43,096 nt of DNA from a virus: IMG/VR virus record IMGVR_UViG_3300020000_000033, positions 1 through 43,096 of that record; one strand, 5' to 3'. Of the stretch, positions 40,799 to 43,096 are shown in pieces (within the stretch, counting starts at the first letter, position 1; every line of letters starts with the position of its first letter). The position numbers and the translations under genes are program-made. Below the pieces are notes generated by a model. The model did not search any database, was not told the DNA's origin, and saw only the letters and a program-made list of their open reading frames with translations.

Positions 40799-41289
40799 TG
40801 TATCCGCTTCGGCGTGAACTGCCGCTGCCACTCTTCCGGGGAAAGAGATATTTCATTGGTCGGCTCGCGCGCCGGCTTGGACAGGATGTGCAGCTCGATC
40901 TCGGTCTTGTCCGCAAGGTGCCCCATCATCTTGCCGATGCCCATGACGGCCTGCACCGCGGGTCCGTACTGGCTCTTTTCCATGGCCTCGAGATAGACCC
41001 GCTCGAGGCGGGCGCACAGATTGTCGATGGAGTAGTCCAGCCGCTCGACCTGCTTCCTGCGCAGCGCATCGATGTACCTGACGAAACGCGGCTTCGACTC
41101 GATGCTGTCGTCACCGACCGACACCGCCGCGTAGCCGGCCTTCTGGAAGGCCGCCTTGCGGGTCATGCCGCCGACAAGGTTCTGCGCCAGCTTCATCTCG
41201 CGATCGGACAGGACGTCGTGCTTCGCCCGCTTCTTCTCGCGCAGTTCGCGCATCGGCGGCGCGTTGTGGGCACCGAAAGTCTTCTTCAT
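40795..41289 (-). CDS. terS: Terminase small subunit
   Basis: The 164-aa protein has an N-terminal helix-turn-helix-like region (LSDREMKLAQNLVGGMTRKA, AFQKAGY), a central helical part (PRFVRYIDALRRKQVERLDY) and a C-terminal segment with PEEWQRQFTPKRIQ that may contact the large subunit. This matches the plan of phage small terminases, which recognise the packaging site. It directly precedes the large subunit. ATG at 41289 overlaps the stop of the preceding 44-aa membrane peptide (ATGA). Confidence 0.75.
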   Translation of the reverse strand: MKKTFGAHNAPPMRELREKKRAKHDVLSDREMKLAQNLVGGMTRKAAFQKAGYAAVSVGDDSIESKPRFVRYIDALRRKQVERLDYSIDNLCARLERVYLEAMEKSQYGPAVQAVMGIGKMMGHLADKTEIELHILSKPAREPTNEISLSPEEWQRQFTPKRIQ

Positions 41290-41420
41290 GGCAGCACCAT
41301 CAGGAACAGCAGCACCAGCACGGCCTGCAGCACGGCGCCGGCGATGGCGCCGCGGCAGAAGGCCTGCACCGTCGGCTCCGCCTCCCTGTCCCAGTCGTAG
41401 CGGAACCTTGTCCCGTGCAT
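41286..41420 (-). CDS. 44-aa membrane micro-protein, first gene of minus-strand block
   Basis: MHGTRFRYDWDREAEPTVQA is followed by FCRGAIAGAVLQAVLVLLFLMVLP, one transmembrane helix. ATG 41420 has AGGAT upstream and lies 14 bases from the GTAACGGATAAG motif on the same strand. TGA overlaps the TerS ATG. As the leading gene of the long minus-strand transcript it may set translation of TerS. Role unknown; candidate for early membrane action or a holin-like peptide. Confidence 0.6.
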   Translation of the reverse strand: MHGTRFRYDWDREAEPTVQAFCRGAIAGAVLQAVLVLLFLMVLP

Positions 41421-41433
41421 TGTATTGATCCTG

Positions 41434-41445
41434 CTTATCCGTTAC
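41434..41445 (-). promoter_or_regulatory. GTAACGGATAAG motif between the divergent operons
   Basis: On the minus strand GTAACGGATAAG lies 14 bases before the ATG at 41420, in the 55-base gap that separates the minus-strand block from the plus-strand regulator operon. Any transcription start for both directions must lie near this spot, so it is a strong candidate operator or promoter part. Confidence 0.55.
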
Positions 41446-41475
41446 ATACATGCGTACAGACGCAAAGGCAAGGCA

Positions 41476-41703
41476 ATGGACAAGACCGACTTCATGGCCA
41501 TCATGAACCTGGCGCTCACCGACCTCAGGGTGGTCGACCCCGACACTGTCGGGGTTGTCATGCTGACCCTGCACCGGACGGAGTCCGGCGCGCTGCACGT
41601 GCAGTTCGGCTCCAACGTCGACCAGGGCCTGGTGGCGGAGGTGCTGTACGCGCTGATGGACGAGGACTTGCGGGCGCACCGGCCCAAACGAAAGATTACA
41701 TGA
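41476..41703 (+). CDS. Small hypothetical protein, first plus-strand gene
   Basis: The 75-aa product (MDKTDFMAIMNLALTDLRVV) has an alpha/beta pattern with HRTESGALHVQFGSNVDQGL and a basic tail. ATG at 41476 follows AAAGGCAAGG; a TTG further upstream is less likely. It is the first gene of the divergent plus-strand operon with the XRE regulator and KTSC protein. Function not recognised. Confidence 0.6.
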   Translation: MDKTDFMAIMNLALTDLRVVDPDTVGVVMLTLHRTESGALHVQFGSNVDQGLVAEVLYALMDEDLRAHRPKRKIT

Positions 41704-41704
41704 C

Positions 41705-41968
41705 ATGGCAAGACGCTACATAGCAGGCTCCCTTACAGGGAGTGACTTCAGACACATCCGGCTGGGCCTGCTGATGACGCAGCGGGAACTCGCCCGCGCG
41801 CTCGGCTACCGGCACAAGGTCCGCATCTCGGAGTTCGAGCGTGAAACCAATCCGGTGCCGATCCCGATTCCAATACAGGAAGAGATGATCCGGCTCTACG
41901 AGAGCGGCGGCACCGGCACACCTGGGGCCACAGCAGCACGGCCGTGGGTTCGGAAGGACGCTGCATGA
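41705..41968 (+). CDS. XRE-type helix-turn-helix regulator
   Basis: The 87-aa protein has an XRE HTH core: IRLGLLMTQRELARALGYRH then KVRISEFERETNPVP (about residues 18-52), with the second helix at LMTQRELARAL and recognition helix at HKVRISEFER. It should bind DNA as a dimer. It is the only classical regulator seen in the genome and sits next to the divergent promoter gap with its GTAACGGATAAG motif, so it is the natural candidate to bind that motif. The C-terminus is short and disordered. Confidence 0.75.
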   Translation: MARRYIAGSLTGSDFRHIRLGLLMTQRELARALGYRHKVRISEFERETNPVPIPIPIQEEMIRLYESGGTGTPGATAARPWVRKDAA

Positions 41969-42156
41969 GCACGGCCATCGCCTCGATCGACTACGACGAG
42001 TACGAGGAGATACTGACCGTCCGCTTCACTGACGGCAGCGTCTACACGTACTGGAATGTGCCGCAGGAGGTGTATGGCGAGTTCCTGTATGCCAGCTCCG
42101 CGGGGACTTATTTCAATGCCAATATCCGGGACAATTACAATTACCGGCGGAAGTGA
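41965..42156 (+). CDS. KTSC domain protein
   Basis: The 63-aa protein matches the KTSC domain: AIASIDYDEYEEILTVRFTD, GSVYTYWNVPQEVYGEFLYA and SSAGTYFNANIRDNY. These short domains are widespread in phages and bacteria; they are sometimes fused to nucleic-acid enzymes, but their biochemical role is not established. ATG at 41965 overlaps the regulator's stop as ATGA. It is the last gene before the repeat-rich non-coding region. Confidence 0.85.
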   Translation: MSTAIASIDYDEYEEILTVRFTDGSVYTYWNVPQEVYGEFLYASSAGTYFNANIRDNYNYRRK

Positions 42157-42164
42157 GCCTTGTT

Positions 42165-42176
42165 AGGTAACGGATG
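42165..42176 (+). promoter_or_regulatory. GGTAACGGATG motif, site 6
   Basis: AGGTAACGGATG lies nine bases after the KTSC stop. It opens the non-coding region and matches the family at TAACGGAT. Confidence 0.5.
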
Positions 42177-42202
42177 TTTGAGTTTCTCAAGTTGCGCGAA
42201 GT

Positions 42203-42236
42203 CCGGGGGGGGCCCGCGCGTCTGTACACCCCCCGG
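42203..42236. other. CCGGGGGG / CCCCCCGG inverted repeat
   Basis: CCGGGGGG (42203-42210) and CCCCCCGG (42229-42236) form a perfect 8-bp stem around an 18-base loop. CCCCGGTTG is repeated at 42231 and 42252. It could end transcription from the KTSC operon, though no T-run follows. Confidence 0.45.
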
Positions 42237-42263
42237 TTGCGACGACCCCCACCCCGGTTGTGC

Positions 42264-42350
42264 CAGTATACTTCAACTATAGTTCATGTATTGATGTAGT
42301 ATAGTTCTTCAACTATACTTACGTATACTATTGACATACTGTATAGATCG
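42264..42350. other. AT-rich tract with palindromes
   Basis: This tract is strikingly AT-rich for the genome. AGTATAGTT (42298-42306) and AACTATACT (42311-42319) are a perfect inverted repeat around CTTC; AACTATAGTT (42274-42283) is a 10-bp palindrome; CTTCAACTATA occurs twice. It would melt easily, as a DNA-unwinding element, or contain operators. A TTGACA at 42331 lacks a good -10. Confidence 0.55.
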
Positions 42351-42357
42351 TTGCAAA

Positions 42358-42370
42358 GTAACGGATAAGT
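42358..42370 (+). promoter_or_regulatory. GTAACGGATAAGT motif, site 7
   Basis: The 13-mer GTAACGGATAAGT is identical to site 8 at 42928-42940. It stands between the AT-rich tract and the GC repeats. Confidence 0.55.
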
Positions 42371-42412
42371 ATTGAGCAAGTATTGATTTGGAACGGCATG
42401 CCTGGCGGCAGC

Positions 42413-42551
42413 GTCCGACCTCGAGGTCGAGCAGCGTCCGACCTCGAGTCCGACCTCGAGTCCGACCTCGAGTCCGACCTCGAGTCCGACCTCGAGGTCG
42501 AGCAGCGTCCGACCTCGAGGTCGAGCAGCGTCCGACCTCTAGGTCGAGCAG
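42413..42551. repeat. 12-bp and 23-bp GC-rich tandem repeats
   Basis: GTCCGACCTCGAG begins at 42413, 42436, 42448, 42460, 42472, 42484, 42507 and 42530 (last copy CTCTAG). Spacing is 23, 12, 12, 12, 12, 23, 23. The longer unit adds GTCGAGCAGC and creates the palindrome CGACCTCGAGGTCG. Reading frames across it encode only simple Arg/Ser/Glu/Leu repeats and are not considered genes. Iterons, a packaging signal or a variable minisatellite are possible. Confidence 0.85.
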
Positions 42552-42660
42552 CATGCGGCGCCACAAGCAAACCCGCTACAGCTGCTCGAGCTCGAGCCGC
42601 ACTGTGGGGAGCGGAACATGGGGCAAGCGGCATTGGGGCGCCTGATAGGCACCGGCCGTA

Positions 42661-42689
42661 GGGTTTTAATTTTTAGGGTTTGGGTAGGG
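42661..42689 (+). other. Four GGG tracts, possible G-quadruplex
   Basis: GGG at 42661, 42676, 42682 and 42687 with loops of 12, 3 and 2 bases could fold as a quadruplex on the plus strand. The long first loop weakens it. No other function seen. Confidence 0.3.
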
Positions 42690-42725
42690 AATCAGGCGGA
42701 CACGGAAGGTGGCGCCTGTCGGACA

Positions 42726-42744
42726 TTGTGTCCCATAGACACAA
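42726..42744. other. TTGTGTC / GACACAA inverted repeat
   Basis: A perfect 7-bp inverted repeat with a 5-base loop (CCATA) lies just before the GTCCGTCAT repeats. It is followed by AAATTT. Possible operator or weak terminator. Confidence 0.4.
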
Positions 42745-42750
42745 AAATTT

Positions 42751-42907
42751 GTCCGTCATTTTGGTCTTGCCGTCCGTCATTGTCCGTCATTTGTCCGTCA
42801 TTGTTGATTTCATTGGGAAAAATGACGGACAAATGACGGACAAGGCCCAAAAAATGACGGACAAAATGACGGACAAGGCATAAAAATAAGACCTGTTTGT
42901 CCGTCAT
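42751..42907. repeat. Nine copies of GTCCGTCAT/ATGACGGAC
   Basis: Reverse copies start at 42751, 42772, 42782, 42793 and 42899; forward copies at 42822, 42833, 42854 and 42866. Pairs are spaced 10-12 bases, about one helical turn, an arrangement typical of iterons bound by an initiator. A frame through them reads repeated Met-Thr-Asp-Lys and is not considered a gene. Confidence 0.85.
42780..42843. repeat. Hairpin A: 23-bp perfect inverted repeat
   Basis: Positions 42780-42802 and 42821-42843 are perfect reverse complements with an 18-base loop. Its right arm shares 42821-42833 with hairpin B, so the two structures exclude each other. Confidence 0.85.
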
Positions 42908-42925
42908 TTTTCCCAATGAAATCAA
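42804..42925. repeat. Hairpin B: 30-bp perfect inverted repeat
   Basis: Positions 42804-42833 and 42896-42925 are perfect reverse complements with a 62-base loop that contains two further ATGACGGAC copies. Such a long perfect dyad in a compact phage genome is unlikely by chance. Confidence 0.9.
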
Positions 42926-42927
42926 TG

Positions 42928-42940
42928 GTAACGGATAAGT
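42928..42940 (+). promoter_or_regulatory. GTAACGGATAAGT motif, site 8
   Basis: It begins two bases after the end of hairpin B and is identical to site 7. It lies 54 bases before the site-1 copy at 42981-42993. Confidence 0.55.
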
Positions 42941-42952
42941 TGCATAATTAAT

Positions 42953-43096
42953 TGAAAATACATCCTCAGGTTGGTTGTGCGATAACGGATATCATGCGAT
43001 AAAGCGACATCGAAACGCAAATGACAGGGAATTAACAATGTCATATGACCGTGATATGCCGCTCATGAGAGCTCACGCACTCGCCTCACCCGAAGG
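42953..43096. repeat. Terminal direct repeat, right copy
   Basis: Same 144 bases as 1-144 except T at 42971. It contains a second copy of motif site 1 (42981-42993) and the first 59 bases of the HhH-GPD gene (ATG at 43038), cut off by the window end. Confidence 0.95.

Larger units (their letters stand above)
42157..42952. other. Repeat-rich non-coding control region, putative origin
   Basis: No convincing gene lies between the KTSC gene and the start at 86 (about 880 bases across the circle). In order it holds: a motif copy, a CCGGGGGG hairpin, an AT-rich tract with palindromes, a second motif copy, 12/23-bp GC repeats, a G-run cluster, a small inverted repeat, nine GTCCGTCAT/ATGACGGAC repeats folding as two alternative hairpins, and a third motif copy. 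Iteron-like repeats, hairpins and an AT-rich stretch together resemble a plasmid-type replication origin; packaging site is the alternative. Confidence 0.6.

Noticed and set aside
42331-42360. TTGACA as a sigma-70 -35 box
   Set aside because: No acceptable -10 element at 16-18 bases; kept only as a remark on the AT-rich tract.
42383-42661. Open frames of 85-101 aa across the GC repeats on both strands
   Set aside because: They encode simple repeats dictated by the DNA repeat, lack ribosome-binding sites and exist on both strands.
42413-42907. CRISPR array
   Set aside because: Repeats are 9-23 bp, nearly contiguous, with no unique spacers of normal length and no cas genes.
42618-42925. Frames reading repeated Met-Thr-Asp-Lys or its complement
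   Set aside because: They follow from the ATGACGGACAA repeats; no good start signal and no folded product expected.
1-43096. Integrase, attachment site, tRNA or single-subunit RNA polymerase
   Set aside because: No tyrosine or serine recombinase motif, no tRNA-like cloverleaf and no T7-type polymerase motif were found by reading both strands.

Overview
The window reads as one complete tailed-phage genome, opened inside a control region. Bases 1-144 recur at 42953-43096 with one mismatch, so the unit is about 42,952 bp and was probably assembled from a circular or circularly permuted molecule. Coding DNA is GC-rich, and gene content (family A DNA polymerase, Enc34-type SSB, DUF2800 nuclease, XF1762 protein, RusA, KTSC, DUF3309, tail lysozyme, P22/podovirus-like connector) points to a short-tailed phage of a Pseudomonadota host, most likely an alphaproteobacterium such as a rhizobium; the host call is inference. 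No integrase, excisionase, phage RNA polymerase, tRNA or partition gene was recognised.

The layout has two transcription directions. A plus-strand cluster runs from 41476 (small protein, XRE-type regulator, KTSC protein), through a repeat-rich non-coding region (42157 to the window end, continuing at base 1), to 4407 (HhH-GPD glycosylase-like protein, small proteins, a fused AEP primase/RepA-like helicase, a zinc-ribbon protein). Almost everything else, 41420 down to 4409, is a single minus-strand block of about 37 kb: small membrane protein, TerS, basic micro-protein, frameshifted TerL, portal, giant tailspike-like protein, accessory virion proteins, scaffold, capsid, connector and tail proteins, ejection-type proteins with a tail lysozyme, fibres, lysis cassette (GH19 endolysin with several tiny membrane proteins), then DNA metabolism genes (RusA, XF1762, SNF2-like helicase, AT-hook protein, DUF2800 nuclease, SSB, ParB-like protein, MT-A70 methyltransferase, DNA polymerase). 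Neighbours mostly overlap by ATGA or TGATG, suggesting translational coupling. The only plus-strand gene inside this block is an HNH/NUMOD-like homing endonuclease beside the capsid gene.

The most unusual parts are: (1) a conserved GGTAACGGATAAG-like motif in intergenic DNA throughout the genome, once as a perfect dyad; (2) the 42.2-43.0 kb control region with 12/23-bp GC repeats, nine GTCCGTCAT/ATGACGGAC repeats and two mutually exclusive long hairpins, a candidate replication origin for the fused primase-helicase; (3) terminase large subunit split by a -1 frameshift that separates ATPase from most of the nuclease; (4) a short peptide module shared by four neighbouring virion proteins; (5) a set of 28-52 aa micro-genes locked into the overlap chain; (6) an S74-type chaperone domain with Cys in place of the catalytic Ser.
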